Notes: generated by a model from the letters alone, not told the origin. Counted from the first letter of the stretch, positions 7,696 through 16,323 are shown. The stretch: 64,000 nucleotides of DNA from Pseudonocardia sp. C8 (GCF_014267175.1 NZ_JACMTR010000002.1:4427501-4491500), one strand, 5' to 3'. Translations and numbers: made by a program.

Positions 7696-8648
7696 CGCGG
7701 CGCGGTGCCGGTGATCAACGCGTTGTAGAACCAGCTGCGCGGCACGACCCGGGACAGGACGTGCGCGTCCAGCCAGGACAGCCGCTGCCAGCCGTGGTAG
7801 GCGAACATCGCCCAGTTCCAGCCGAGCTTGCCGGCCGGGACGGCGGCCTCGAACGTCCGCACCGGCCAGCCGAGCATCGCCGCCGAGAACTCCTCGGTGC
7901 TGGCCCGCACGGACTCGAACCCGGCGGCGCGGGCGGTGCGCTCCAGGTCGGCCGGGTCGAACGTGTGGATGTCCACGACCGACTCCAGCGCGGCCGCGCG
8001 GGACGACTCGTCGAGCTCGTGCTGGGGGCGCCGCCAGCCCTGCAGCGGCGGCAGCTTCGTCAGCGTCGTGGTGGCCTTCCAGGTCCACTGCCCCAGCGTG
8101 CGCGCGTAGGCGTCGCCGACGGTCGTCGGCTCGCCGGCGAAGACGAACCGGCCACCCGGCTCCAGCACCCGGTGCACCTCGCGCAGCGCGGCCGCCACGT
8201 CCGGGATGTGGTGCAGCACGGCGTGCCCGACGACGAGGTCGAAGCTGTCGTCCGGGAACGGGATGTGCTCGCCGTCGACGACCCGGCCCTCGACGTCGAG
8301 GCCGAGGCCCTCCGCGTTGCGCGTCGCGGCAGCCACCATGCCCGGGGAGAGGTCGGTGACGACGCCGCGCTCGGCCACCCCGGCCTGCATGAGGTTGAGC
8401 AGGAAGAACCCGGTACCGCTGCCCAGCTCCAGTGCCCGCAGGTAGGGACGCCCGTCCCACGGGGCGGCGGCGCGGAACCGGCCGACGGCGTAGTCGATGC
8501 AGCGCTCGTCGTAGCTGATCGACCACTTCTCGTCGTAGGTGCCCGCCTCCCAGTCGTGGTAGAGCACGTTGGCGAGTTTCGGGTCGTGCCAGGCCGCCTC
8601 GACCTGCTCGGCGGTGGCGTGCGGGGTGGGCGCCGGGTCCGAACTCAT
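7692..8648 (-). CDS. Class I SAM-dependent methyltransferase (Rv3038c-like)
   Basis: 318 residues. SAM-binding motif I is LELGSGTGFF near residue 75, motif II lies around VEGRVVDGEHIPF, and the Methyltransf_11 core DLVVGHAVLHHIPD follows. The C-terminal 120 residues form a less conserved extension typical of the Rv3038c group. The gene starts at an ATG about 150 bp downstream of the enoyl-CoA hydratase and overlaps the kinase by 4 nt. Together with the neighbouring hydratase and ABC ATPase it reproduces the mycobacterial order Rv3038c-Rv3039c-Rv3041c (from memory). A sugar or lipid methylation role in the glucan pathway is possible but not shown by the sequence. Confidence 0.82.
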   Translation of the reverse strand: MSSDPAPTPHATAEQVEAAWHDPKLANVLYHDWEAGTYDEKWSISYDERCIDYAVGRFRAAAPWDGRPYLRALELGSGTGFFLLNLMQAGVAERGVVTDLSPGMVAAATRNAEGLGLDVEGRVVDGEHIPFPDDSFDLVVGHAVLHHIPDVAAALREVHRVLEPGGRFVFAGEPTTVGDAYARTLGQWTWKATTTLTKLPPLQGWRRPQHELDESSRAAALESVVDIHTFDPADLERTARAAGFESVRASTEEFSAAMLGWPVRTFEAAVPAGKLGWNWAMFAYHGWQRLSWLDAHVLSRVVPRSWFYNALITGTAPR

Positions 8649-8698
8649 GAGTAGGAGTCTGGCAGAGCGGCCCGGCGTGCCACGACCTGCTCCCGGCC

Positions 8699-8803
8699 GC
8701 TCCGCTCAGCATCGATGTTCGCTCCGCAAGCTCCGCTCAGCATCGATGTTCGCTCCGCAAGCTCCGCTCAGCATCGATGTTCGCTCCGCAAGCTCCGCTC
8801 AGC
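8699..8803. repeat. 31-bp tandem repeat, three copies plus a partial one
   Basis: A unit of 31 bp beginning GCTCCGCTCAGCATCGATG is present at 8699-8729, 8730-8760 and 8761-8791 without a single difference, followed by 12 bp of a fourth copy at 8792-8803. Each unit contains the palindrome CATCGATG and two copies of GCTCCGC. The partial copy is the last codons and stop of the enoyl-CoA hydratase gene, so the array seems to have grown by duplication from the gene end into the downstream spacer. The perfect identity points to recent expansion. There are no spacers, so it is not a CRISPR array. Confidence 0.9.
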
Positions 8804-9578
8804 GGCCGGTGAAGGTCGCCTTCCCGGGGCCGCTCTCGACGAACGACGCCATGCCGGCCTTCGCGTCGTCGGAGGCGAAGACCCCGGCGAACAGCTCGGA
8901 CTCGAGGTCCAGACCGGTGCGCAGGTCGGTCTCCAGGCCGTTGTCGATCGCCTTCTTCGCCGCGGCGTAGGCCAGCGCGGGCCCCTGGGCGAACTGCGCC
9001 GCCCAGGCCACGGCCCGCGGGTAGACCTCGTCGGCGCCGACGACCTCGTCCACCAGGCCGATCTCCAGCGCCTCCTCGGCGGCGACCATCCGGCCGGTGA
9101 AGATCAGGTCCTTGGTGCGCGGGGCACCGATCAGCCGGGCGGCCCGCTGGGTGCCGCCACCACCCGGGAAGATCCCCAGCAGGATCTCCGGGAAGCCGAG
9201 CTTGGCGTTGTCGCCCGCGATCCGGCGGTCGGCACCGAGCGCGATCTCCAGCCCGCCGCCGAGCGCGTAGCCGGTCACCGCGGCCACCGTCGGCTTCGGG
9301 ATCGTCGAGATCGCCCCCAGCCCGGCGGACAGGCTGCGGGCCTGCGGCGCCATGTCCGCGTAGGACATCGCCGCCATCTCCTTGACGTCCGCCCCGGCGG
9401 CGAAGGTCTTCTCTCCACCGTGGACGACGACGGCGCGCACGTCGGCGCGGGCGCTCGCCTCGGCGGCCACCTCCAGCAGCTCACCCTGGATCTGCCGGTT
9501 CAGGGCGTTCATCGGCGGGCGGTCGATCCGGATCGTCCCGACGCCGTCGTCCACGGACAGGCTCACGAATTCGGTCAC
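8799..9578 (-). CDS. Enoyl-CoA hydratase (EchA17-like)
   Basis: 259 residues, a typical crotonase that adds water to trans-2-enoyl-CoA in fatty acid beta-oxidation. The oxyanion-hole segments (FAAGADVKEM and ALGGGLEIAL) and both catalytic glutamates are visible: one in GGLEIAL (about residue 111) and one in GFPEILLG (about 131). A true hydratase activity is therefore likely. The C-terminal half contains AKKAIDNGLETDL, the usual trimerisation region. Its stop codon lies inside the 31-bp repeat array. The ABC ATPase gene ends 32 bp upstream on the same strand. In M. tuberculosis the corresponding gene (echA17, Rv3039c) has the same neighbours. Confidence 0.9.
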   Translation of the reverse strand: MTEFVSLSVDDGVGTIRIDRPPMNALNRQIQGELLEVAAEASARADVRAVVVHGGEKTFAAGADVKEMAAMSYADMAPQARSLSAGLGAISTIPKPTVAAVTGYALGGGLEIALGADRRIAGDNAKLGFPEILLGIFPGGGGTQRAARLIGAPRTKDLIFTGRMVAAEEALEIGLVDEVVGADEVYPRAVAWAAQFAQGPALAYAAAKKAIDNGLETDLRTGLDLESELFAGVFASDDAKAGMASFVESGPGKATFTGR

Positions 9579-9610
9579 GCCGCGGACCCTAACGGGGACG
9601 TGGCGACGGG

Positions 9611-10459
9611 TCAGCGCCTGCGGTAGGCGCCGAACCGCCCGCCGTCGCGCCGCTCGACCGTCAGCGGCAGCCCGAAGGTCTCCGACAGCGGCTCGGAGGT
9701 CATCACCTCGTCGAGCAGCCCGGCGGCGACGACCTTGCCGTCGCGCAGCAGCAGCCCGTGCGTGTAGCCCGGCGGGATCTCCTCGACGTGGTGGGTGACC
9801 AGCACCGACGCCGGCGCGTCCGGGTCCTCGGCCAGGTCCGACAGCCGGGCGACGAGGTCCTCGCGCCCGCCGAGGTCCAGCCCTGCGGCCGGCTCGTCGA
9901 GCAGCAGCAGCTCCGGGTCGGTCATCAGCGCCCGGGCGATCATGGTGCGCTTGCGCTCGCCCTCGGACAGGGTCCCGTAGGCGCGGCCGGCCAGCGGGCC
10001 CATCCCGAGCTGGGCGAGCAGCTGGTGCGCGCGGCCGGTGTCCTGGTTCTCGTACTCCTCCCGCCAGCGGCCCAGCACGCCGTACCCGGCCGAGACGACG
10101 ACGTCGGCGACCTTCTCGTCACCGGGGATCCGGATGCCGAGGTGCGCCGAGGTGAGGCCGATCCGCGGGCGCAGCTCGAACACGTTGACCCGGCCCATCC
10201 GTTCGCCGAGCACGTGCACGACGCCGGAGGTCGGGTGCAGCTCGGCGGCGGCCAGGCGGAGCAGGGTCGTCTTGCCGGCGCCGTTCGGGCCGAGCACCAC
10301 CCAGCGCTCGTCCAGCTCGACCCGCCAGTCGACGGCGTCGAGCAGCGTGGTGGAGCCGCGCCGGACGGTCGCGGCGTCCATCCCGACGACGAGGTCCTCG
10401 TCGTCGACGGCAGTGCTGGTTGTGACGCCGGACGCGGGCGAGGTTCGGGGCGAAGTCAC
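9611..10459 (-). CDS. Soluble ABC transporter-type ATPase (Rv3041c-like)
   Basis: 282 residues with one ATP-binding cassette: Walker A GPNGAGKTTLLRL, signature LSEGERKRTMIARAL, Walker B LLLLDEPAAGLD and the switch His in LVTHHVEEIP. No membrane-spanning partner is encoded nearby, so either its permease is elsewhere or it acts without transport. GTG at 10459 was selected, with AGGA a few bases upstream; an internal ATG about 30 codons later is an alternative. The start is only 19 bp from the divergent glgX start, so the two promoters must overlap. Confidence 0.82.
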   Translation of the reverse strand: MTSPRTSPASGVTTSTAVDDEDLVVGMDAATVRRGSTTLLDAVDWRVELDERWVVLGPNGAGKTTLLRLAAAELHPTSGVVHVLGERMGRVNVFELRPRIGLTSAHLGIRIPGDEKVADVVVSAGYGVLGRWREEYENQDTGRAHQLLAQLGMGPLAGRAYGTLSEGERKRTMIARALMTDPELLLLDEPAAGLDLGGREDLVARLSDLAEDPDAPASVLVTHHVEEIPPGYTHGLLLRDGKVVAAGLLDEVMTSEPLSETFGLPLTVERRDGGRFGAYRRR

Positions 10460-10464
10460 GGCCC

Positions 10465-10470
10465 TATCCT
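10465..10470 (+). promoter_or_regulatory. Probable -10 box of a leaderless glgX promoter
   Basis: TATCCT fits the actinobacterial TANNNT -10 consensus and lies 8 bp before the GTG of glgX, the spacing expected when transcription begins at or next to the start codon. The divergent ABC ATPase start is at 10459, so this box lies within the 19-bp gap. No clear -35 element was found. Confidence 0.4.
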
Positions 10471-10478
10471 GGCCGATC

Positions 10479-12503
10479 GTGCCTGTCTTCCCGCTCGGTG
10501 CCCACCCCGACGACCACGGGACCCGCTTCGCGGTCGCCTCGACCAGCGCGGAGATGGTCGAGGTGTGCCTGGTCGACGGCCCGGAGCACGGCGGAGCCGG
10601 GGAGCTGACCGAGCGCCGGGTCGAGCTGGTCGAGCACACGTTCGGCGTCTGGCACGGGCACGTGCCCGGGGTGAAGCCGGGGCAGCGCTACGGCTACCGC
10701 GTGCACGGGCCGTACCGGCCGTTCCACGGGCTGCGGGCCAACCCCCACAAGATCCTCGTCGACCCGTACGCGACCCGGATCACGGGTGCGGTGACCGATG
10801 TCGTCGCGGCCCGCGGCTGGCACGGCGACCCGATGTCCGGACCGCCCAGCACCCGCGACTCGCTCGGCTCGGTGCCGCTGTCGGTGGTCACCGCGCCGGA
10901 CCTCGCGCCCCGCCCGCCCCGCCCGGACGTGCCCTGGTCCGAGACCGTGATCTCGGAGATCCACGTCAAGGGCTGGACGGCGCTGCACCCCGAGGTCCCC
11001 GAGGCGCACCGCGGCACCTACCTCGGGCTGGCGCACCCGGCCGTGATCGCGCACCTGCAGCGGATCGGGATCACCGCCGTCGAGCTGCTGCCGGTGCAGG
11101 CGAACGCGCCCGAGCCGCCACTGCTGGAACGCGGCGCGGTGAACTACTGGGGCTACTCCACGCTCGGGTTCCTCGCCCCGCACCCCGGCTACGCCGCCGT
11201 CGAGGGCAACGAGGCCGCCGAGTTCCGCTACCTCGTCGACGCCCTGCACGCGGCCGGGATCGAGGTGATCCTCGACATCGTCCCGAACCACACCTGCGAG
11301 GGCGGGGTCGGCGGCACGACGCTGTCCTACCGCGGGCTGGACGCGCCGGCGTACTACTCGCTGGGCGGCTCGGGCCACGACGCCGACATCACCGGCACCG
11401 GGAACACCCTCGACGCCGGCTCGCCGACGGTGATCCGACTGGTCTGCGACGCGATGCGGCACTGGGTGCACGCCTACGGTGTCGACGGCTTCCGGGTCGA
11501 CCTCGCCTCGGTGCTGGGCCGCCCGCGGTCGGGCGTGTTCTCGCCGGACTCCGCGCTGCTCACGGCGATCGCCCAGGACCCGACGCTGTCGACCTGCAAG
11601 CTGATCGCCGAGCCGTGGGACGCGACCGGGGAGGGCTACCGCGTCGGCGGGTTCGGCGTGGCCTGGTCGGAGTGGAACGGGCGCTACCGCGACGCCGTCC
11701 GGGACTTCTGGCGCGGGAACGGCGGCGGGATCGCCGAGCTCGCGTCCCGGCTCACCGGCAGCTCCGACATCTACGCGGCGTCCGGGCGGCGGCCGTGGGC
11801 CTCGGTCAACTTCGTGACCGCGCACGACGGCTTCACGCTGCGCGACCTCGTCTCCTACGAGCGCAAGCACAACGAGGGCAACGGCGAGAACAACCGCGAC
11901 GGCACCGACGACAACCGCTCGCAGAACTTCGGGGCCGAGGGCGAGACCGACGACGCCGGCATCCGCGCCGCCCGGCTCGCCACCGCGCGCGCGATGCTGG
12001 CGACCCTGCTTCTCTCGATCGGCACCCCCATGATCACCGGCGGGGACGAGCGCTGGCGCACCCAGGGCGGCAACAACAACCCGTACTGCCGCGACGACGA
12101 GACGTCCTGGGTGGACTGGACCGCGAGCGCCGAGACCGCCGCGCTGGAGGCGTTCACCGCGAAGGTGGCCGCGCTGCGCCGGGAGTCCCCGGTCCTGCAC
12201 CGCGACCAGTTCTACGTCGACGGCGAGGTCCTCTGGTGGGATCCCTCCGGGCGGCCGATGGAACCCGCCGACTGGCACGACGGGGACCGGCAGACCCTGG
12301 TCGTGCTGCTCGCCGACTACTGGCTGCTCGTGATGCACGCCGGGGACAAGCCGGTGGATTGCGTGCTCCCGGCCGGGCACTCCTTCGACCCGGTCCTGGA
12401 CTCCACGACCGACGACGGCGAGCCCGCCGACGCCTCGCCGGTCGACGCCGGGGCGACGGTCGTGCTCCCGCCGCGCTCGGTACGCCTCCTGCGCAGCCGG
12501 TAG
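10479..12503 (+). CDS. glgX: Glycogen debranching enzyme GlgX/TreX
   Basis: 674 residues. An N-terminal CBM48 domain (residues about 10-110, with GYRVHGPYRPFHGLR and ANPHKILVDPYA) is followed by the GH13 barrel. The catalytic nucleophile Asp lies in VDGFRVDLASVLG, the acid/base Glu in CKLIAEPWDATG and the transition-state Asp in VTAHDGFTLRDLVSY. The GSGNTL-like loop (TGTGNTLDAGSP) and GGDERWRTQGGNNNPYCRD are typical of isoamylase-type debranchers that hydrolyse alpha-1,6 branches. It should act on glycogen trimmed by GlgP (13582-16167). A leaderless promoter is likely. The GTG at 10479 fits the N-terminus of homologues (VPVFPLGAHPDDHGTRFAV). Confidence 0.93.
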   Translation: MPVFPLGAHPDDHGTRFAVASTSAEMVEVCLVDGPEHGGAGELTERRVELVEHTFGVWHGHVPGVKPGQRYGYRVHGPYRPFHGLRANPHKILVDPYATRITGAVTDVVAARGWHGDPMSGPPSTRDSLGSVPLSVVTAPDLAPRPPRPDVPWSETVISEIHVKGWTALHPEVPEAHRGTYLGLAHPAVIAHLQRIGITAVELLPVQANAPEPPLLERGAVNYWGYSTLGFLAPHPGYAAVEGNEAAEFRYLVDALHAAGIEVILDIVPNHTCEGGVGGTTLSYRGLDAPAYYSLGGSGHDADITGTGNTLDAGSPTVIRLVCDAMRHWVHAYGVDGFRVDLASVLGRPRSGVFSPDSALLTAIAQDPTLSTCKLIAEPWDATGEGYRVGGFGVAWSEWNGRYRDAVRDFWRGNGGGIAELASRLTGSSDIYAASGRRPWASVNFVTAHDGFTLRDLVSYERKHNEGNGENNRDGTDDNRSQNFGAEGETDDAGIRAARLATARAMLATLLLSIGTPMITGGDERWRTQGGNNNPYCRDDETSWVDWTASAETAALEAFTAKVAALRRESPVLHRDQFYVDGEVLWWDPSGRPMEPADWHDGDRQTLVVLLADYWLLVMHAGDKPVDCVLPAGHSFDPVLDSTTDDGEPADASPVDAGATVVLPPRSVRLLRSR

Positions 12504-12534
12504 CCCGTCCGGCACCCGGCCTCCCCGATCGGGC

Positions 12535-12725
12535 GTCGTCGCCTGCTTCGACCCGCGCTGGAACCAGCCGGCCGACACCGGTGGCGGCACCGGGCTGCAC
12601 TACGTCCACGACGTGCGCGACGCGGTCGGCGGGCAGGTCGGCGGGGGACGACCACCGACTCGGCGGCCGGGGTCTTCAGCGCCGACCGGTCGCCCGGGTT
12701 CTGCCGGGTCTCGCGGCGGCGCATA
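12535..12725 (+). pseudogene. Possible unidentified gene remnant
   Basis: Between glgX and the zinc-ribbon gene, 230 bp carry no intact gene. One frame reads VVACFDPRWNQPADTGG and continues with ordinary protein-like composition to about 12650. A different frame then continues as TTTDSAAGVFSADRSPGFC, as if a frameshift had split one short coding segment. No start codon, ribosome-binding site or known family could be attached to it. It may be the remnant of a small secreted or enzymatic protein, or chance. Confidence 0.2.
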
Positions 12726-12733
12726 ATCCCGGC

Positions 12734-12955
12734 ATGCCGCGCTACGAGTTCCGCTGCCGGGAGTGCAGCTCGACGTTCGAGGTGGACCGCCCGATGGCGG
12801 CGGCCTCGGATCCGGCGCCCTGTCCGGTCGGGCACGCCGACACCGTCAAGCTGCTGTCCACCGTCGCACTGGGCGGACGGGCCGGCAGCGGGGCGCCCGC
12901 GCCGCTCCCGGCCGGGGGCGGGGGCTGCTGCGGCGGAGGGTGCTGCGGGGGCTGA
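12734..12955 (+). CDS. FmdB-type zinc-ribbon protein
   Basis: 73 residues starting MPRYEFRCRECSSTFEV, the hallmark of the FmdB/CxxC_CxxC_SSSS family of putative regulatory zinc ribbons. The first knuckle CREC is intact, but the second is CPVGH rather than the usual CPxC, so the site may bind zinc through C-C-C-H or be weakened. The tail is a Gly-rich stretch ending in CCGGGCCGG, a frequent feature of the family. Function is unknown; the family name comes from a gene near formamidase. It is a single small gene with 77 bp to the next one. Confidence 0.85.
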   Translation: MPRYEFRCRECSSTFEVDRPMAAASDPAPCPVGHADTVKLLSTVALGGRAGSGAPAPLPAGGGGCCGGGCCGG

Positions 12956-13032
12956 CGGCCGCGCCGTCACACCGGCCACTCCGGACACGACACCACGGGC
13001 AACCGGTGCCGCGTCGAGGCGAGGAGTCCGCG

Positions 13033-13557
13033 ATGGACGTTCCCACCGGGCGGGCCGCCTGCGCCCGCCTCCACACCGGCCTCGGCCGTGCTCTGGCGGT
13101 GGCCGTGCTGCTCACCGCGTGTTCGGGCGCCCCGGCACTCACGCCCGCGACCTCCGTGGCCACCGCACCCGGGCCGACCGCACCGCTGAGCAGCCACACG
13201 CCCGCCGGGACCGCCGCAGCCGGGCCGGAGCCGGTGCTCGGCGCGGCCCGGCCGCGGGCGAGCGGGCTCGGCACTGCACGCCCGTCCGTGATCGACCTGG
13301 GCGGGGCGAGCTCCACCGGCGTCGTCGAGGATGTCGTCTGGCAGTCCTGGGGCACGCCGACCGCCACCGGGACCGGCACCGCCGCGTACGCCGCGCCGGG
13401 CGAGGCTCTCGCGGCGGCGACCCGGCAGCGGGCGGCCGTGGTCGCCTCCGACCTCGGGACCTGCGACGGCCGGCCCGCCTACCGGTCGCTGACCTGGTAC
13501 TTCCCCCAGCACGGGGAGGTCCCGGACGCGCGTCCCCCGCTGGACGTCTGCCCGTGA
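13033..13557 (+). CDS. Putative secreted lipoprotein of unknown function
   Basis: 174 residues starting at an ATG preceded by GAGGCGAGGAG. After a short N-region (about 20 residues) comes a hydrophobic stretch and the lipobox LTAC (Cys near residue 35), so it is likely a lipid-anchored extracellular protein. The Ala/Thr/Pro-rich linker to about residue 80 looks disordered. The C-terminal part contains DVVWQSWGTPTATGTGTA and LTWYFPQHGEVPDA, with two Cys that could form a disulfide (TCDGRPAY and DVCP). This arrangement is seen in small actinobacterial secreted proteins of unknown role. The stop codon lies within the bidirectional hairpin shared with glgP. Confidence 0.65.
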   Translation: MDVPTGRAACARLHTGLGRALAVAVLLTACSGAPALTPATSVATAPGPTAPLSSHTPAGTAAAGPEPVLGAARPRASGLGTARPSVIDLGGASSTGVVEDVVWQSWGTPTATGTGTAAYAAPGEALAAATRQRAAVVASDLGTCDGRPAYRSLTWYFPQHGEVPDARPPLDVCP

Positions 13558-13596
13558 GTGGTTCGGAGGGCCCCGGCCCTCCTAACCACTCACGGG
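13551..13596. terminator. Bidirectional hairpin between convergent lipoprotein and glgP genes
   Basis: Two 22-bp arms (13551-13572 and 13575-13596) pair with a single mismatch around a 2-nt loop. The outer part is GTGAGTGGTT/AACCACTCAC and the inner part is GGAGGGCC/GGCCCTCC. The stop codons of both genes lie inside the arms, so it serves both strands. No T-run follows, as is usual for actinobacterial terminators. The first 22 bp recur identically at 52194-52215. Confidence 0.8.
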
Positions 13597-16167
13597 CGGC
13601 TCCGCCGCCACCACGATCCGGCCCAGCTCCACCGACGACGCCAGGTGCGGGTGGTGCGGCAGCACGCGGACCGTGTAGCCGGTCAGCCCGGCGTGCGGCA
13701 GCGGCACCTCGACCTCCCAGCTGCCGTTGCCGCGGTGCTCCATCGCGGCGGTCACCGGGTCCGCGAGCTCGTCGGCGTCGTTCACCCGCCCGACGACGGC
13801 CTCCACCACGACGTCCGAGGGGTCCAGTCCGGCCAGCTCCACCCCGGCTCGCACCGTCATCGGCGATCCCACGACCGGGGTGTCGGGCAGCCCGGAGGCG
13901 TCGACACCGGTGATCCGCACGTGGTTCCAGGCCTTGGTCAGCCGGGCCCGGTACTGGGCGAGGTCCCGGGCCGCGGCGTAGTCGTCGGCCGCGGCGTCGG
14001 CGGCGGCGCGGGCCGCCGGGGCGTACCAGTCCTGCACGTACTCGCCCACCATCCGGGTCGCCTGGACCTTCGGGCGCAGGGTGGTGAGGGTGTGACGCAC
14101 CATCTCCACCCAGCGCAGCGGGACGCCGTCGGTGCGGTCGTAGAACGCCGGCCCGACCTGGGTGGCGATCAGCTCGTACAGGGCGTTGGCCTCCAGGTCG
14201 TCGCGCCGGGCCGGGTCCTCGACGCCGTCCGCGGTGGGGATCGCCCAGCCGTTGCCGCCGTCGTAGAACTCGTCCCACCAGCCGTCCCGGATGGACAGGT
14301 TCAGGCCGCCGTTCAGCGCGGACTTCATGCCCGAGGTCCCGCACGCCTCGAGCGGGCGCAGCGGGTTGTTCAGCCAGACGTCGCAGCCCCAGTACAGGTA
14401 GCGGGCCATCGACATGTCGTAGTCGGGCAGGAACACGATGCGGTGCCGGACACCGGCGTCGTCGGCGAACCGCACGATCTGCTGGATCAGCGCCTTGCCG
14501 CCGTCGTCGGCGGGGTGCGACTTCCCGGCGACGATCAGCTGGACCGGCTGGTGCGGGTCGAGCAGCAGGGCCCGCAGCCGCTCGGGGTCGCGCAGCATCA
14601 GGGTGAGCCGCTTGTAGGTGGGGACGCGGCGGGCGAAGCCGACCGTAAGCACGTCCGGATCGAACACGTGATCGGTCCAGCCGAGCTCCGGCTCGGACGC
14701 GCCGCGTTCCAGCCAGGCCGCCTTCACCCGGCGCCGTACCTCGTCGACCAGCCGGGACCGCAGCGTGTTCCGCAGCGCCCACAGGTCGGCGTCGGAGGTG
14801 CCGCGGACCTCGTCGCCCGGCTCCCCGATCACCTCGGTGACCTGACCGGCCTCCCAGGTGGGGCCGTGCACACCGTTGGTGACCGACCCGATCGGCACCT
14901 CGTCGCGGTCGAAGCCCGACCACAACCCGCCGAACATCTCGCGGGACACGATCCCGTGCAGCCGGGAGACGCCGTTGGCGCGCTGGGCCAGGCGCAGGCC
15001 CATGTGTGCCATGTTGAACATCTCCGGGTCGTCCTCCGAGCCGAGCGCGAGCAGCCGGTCGGTCGGCAGCCCCGGCAGCAGCCGGTCGGTCAGGTAGTGC
15101 CGGACCAGGTCGATGCCGAACCGGTCGATGCCGGCCGGCACCGGGGTGTGGGTGGTGAACACCGTCCCGGCGCGGACGGCGGCGAGCGCCTCGTCGAAGT
15201 CCAGCCCGGTCCCGGACGCGGTCGCCGCCGAGCTCGACGACGGGCCCGCCCCGTTCGACGTGACGGCCGCACCGGTGCACAGCTCCCGGATCCGCTCCAG
15301 CCCGAGGAAACCGGCGTGCCCCTCGTTGGTGTGGAAGACCTCGGGTGCCGGGTGCCCGGTCGTCCGGCAGAACGCCCGGACCGCGCGGACCCCGCCCACT
15401 CCGATCAGGATCTCCTGCTGGATGCGGTGGTTCTGGTCGCCGCCGTAGAGCCGGTCGGTGACCCCGCGCAGGTCGGGTTCGTTCTCCTCGATGTCGGTGT
15501 CGAGCAGCAGCAGCGGCACCCGCCCGACCCGGGCCAGCCAGATCCGCGCCGCCAGCGTCCGGTCGCCGGGCATCGCGACCCGCACCAGCACCGGGGCGCC
15601 GTCGGGCTCGGCGAGCAGCTGCAGCGGCAGCCCCTGCGGGTCGATCGCCGGGTAGTGCTCGAGCTGCCAGCCGTCGAGGGAGAGCGACTGCCGGAAGTAC
15701 CCGGATCGGTACAGCAGTCCGACGCCGATCAGCGGGACGCCCAGGTCCGATGCCGCCTTGAGGTGGTCACCGGCCAGCACGCCGAGCCCGCCGGAGTAGT
15801 TGGGCAGCACCTCGGAGACGCCGAACTCCATCGAGAAGTAGGCGACGGCCGCGGGCAGCCGCGGGTCATGCTCGTCCTGGTACCAGCGCGGCTCGTCCAG
15901 GTAGCGCTCCAGGCCGGCCGCCTCCTCGGCGACCCGGGCCGCGACGGTCTCGTCCTCGGCGAGCTCGGCGAGCCGGTTGCTCGGGATCTCGCCGAGCAAC
16001 CGGACCGGGTCGTGGCCGCAGGCGTCCCAGGCGTCCGGGTCGAGCGAGGCGAACAGGTCCCGGGTGGGCGCGTGCCACGTCCACCGCAGGTTCGTCGCCA
16101 GCGTCTGCAGCGGCGCGAGCGGCCCGGGGAGCTGGGCACGGACGGTGAATCGGCGGAGGGCTCTCAC
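13582..16167 (-). CDS. glgP: Alpha-glucan (glycogen/maltodextrin) phosphorylase GlgP
   Basis: 861 residues, the length of the actinobacterial GT35 phosphorylase. It starts VRALRRFTVRAQLPGPL, matching the family N-terminus and supporting GTG 16167 over upstream starts. The DUF3417 N-terminal region (NLRWTWHAPTRDLF) precedes the catalytic core, with FSMEFGVSEVLPNYSGGLGV. The PLP-binding Lys lies in ACGTSGMKSALNGGLNLS. It releases glucose-1-phosphate from the ends of alpha-1,4 glucans, including the maltose-1-phosphate-derived glucan made by GlgE. It is divergent from glgE, 223 bp apart, as in Rv1327c/Rv1328 of mycobacteria. Confidence 0.95.
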   Translation of the reverse strand: MRALRRFTVRAQLPGPLAPLQTLATNLRWTWHAPTRDLFASLDPDAWDACGHDPVRLLGEIPSNRLAELAEDETVAARVAEEAAGLERYLDEPRWYQDEHDPRLPAAVAYFSMEFGVSEVLPNYSGGLGVLAGDHLKAASDLGVPLIGVGLLYRSGYFRQSLSLDGWQLEHYPAIDPQGLPLQLLAEPDGAPVLVRVAMPGDRTLAARIWLARVGRVPLLLLDTDIEENEPDLRGVTDRLYGGDQNHRIQQEILIGVGGVRAVRAFCRTTGHPAPEVFHTNEGHAGFLGLERIRELCTGAAVTSNGAGPSSSSAATASGTGLDFDEALAAVRAGTVFTTHTPVPAGIDRFGIDLVRHYLTDRLLPGLPTDRLLALGSEDDPEMFNMAHMGLRLAQRANGVSRLHGIVSREMFGGLWSGFDRDEVPIGSVTNGVHGPTWEAGQVTEVIGEPGDEVRGTSDADLWALRNTLRSRLVDEVRRRVKAAWLERGASEPELGWTDHVFDPDVLTVGFARRVPTYKRLTLMLRDPERLRALLLDPHQPVQLIVAGKSHPADDGGKALIQQIVRFADDAGVRHRIVFLPDYDMSMARYLYWGCDVWLNNPLRPLEACGTSGMKSALNGGLNLSIRDGWWDEFYDGGNGWAIPTADGVEDPARRDDLEANALYELIATQVGPAFYDRTDGVPLRWVEMVRHTLTTLRPKVQATRMVGEYVQDWYAPAARAAADAAADDYAAARDLAQYRARLTKAWNHVRITGVDASGLPDTPVVGSPMTVRAGVELAGLDPSDVVVEAVVGRVNDADELADPVTAAMEHRGNGSWEVEVPLPHAGLTGYTVRVLPHHPHLASSVELGRIVVAAEPPVSG

Positions 16168-16317
16168 GGCGCGGACACTAGTCGTGACCGCGGCCGGGCG
16201 TCTCCCACCCCGCTCCGCGACCGCGGCCGGCGACCCACCCACGAACGATCACTGAACCGATGCCGAACGGCCCGTGCCGCGCCGTGTCCCGTCGCACACG
16301 ACACTGGACCCGATGGG

Positions 16318-16323
16318 TACGGT
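16318..16323 (+). promoter_or_regulatory. Probable -10 box for glgE
   Basis: TACGGT matches the TANNNT consensus and is the same hexamer seen directly before glgB (34369) and the DivIVA-like gene (48781). Transcription would begin near 16330, giving a 5' untranslated region of about 60 nt before the glgE ATG. A GTG at the predicted start site opens an out-of-frame reading frame, which makes a leaderless short peptide possible but unproven. Confidence 0.3.

Noticed and set aside
8699..8803. CRISPR array
   Set aside because: The copies are directly adjacent, identical and without spacers, and no cas genes are near.
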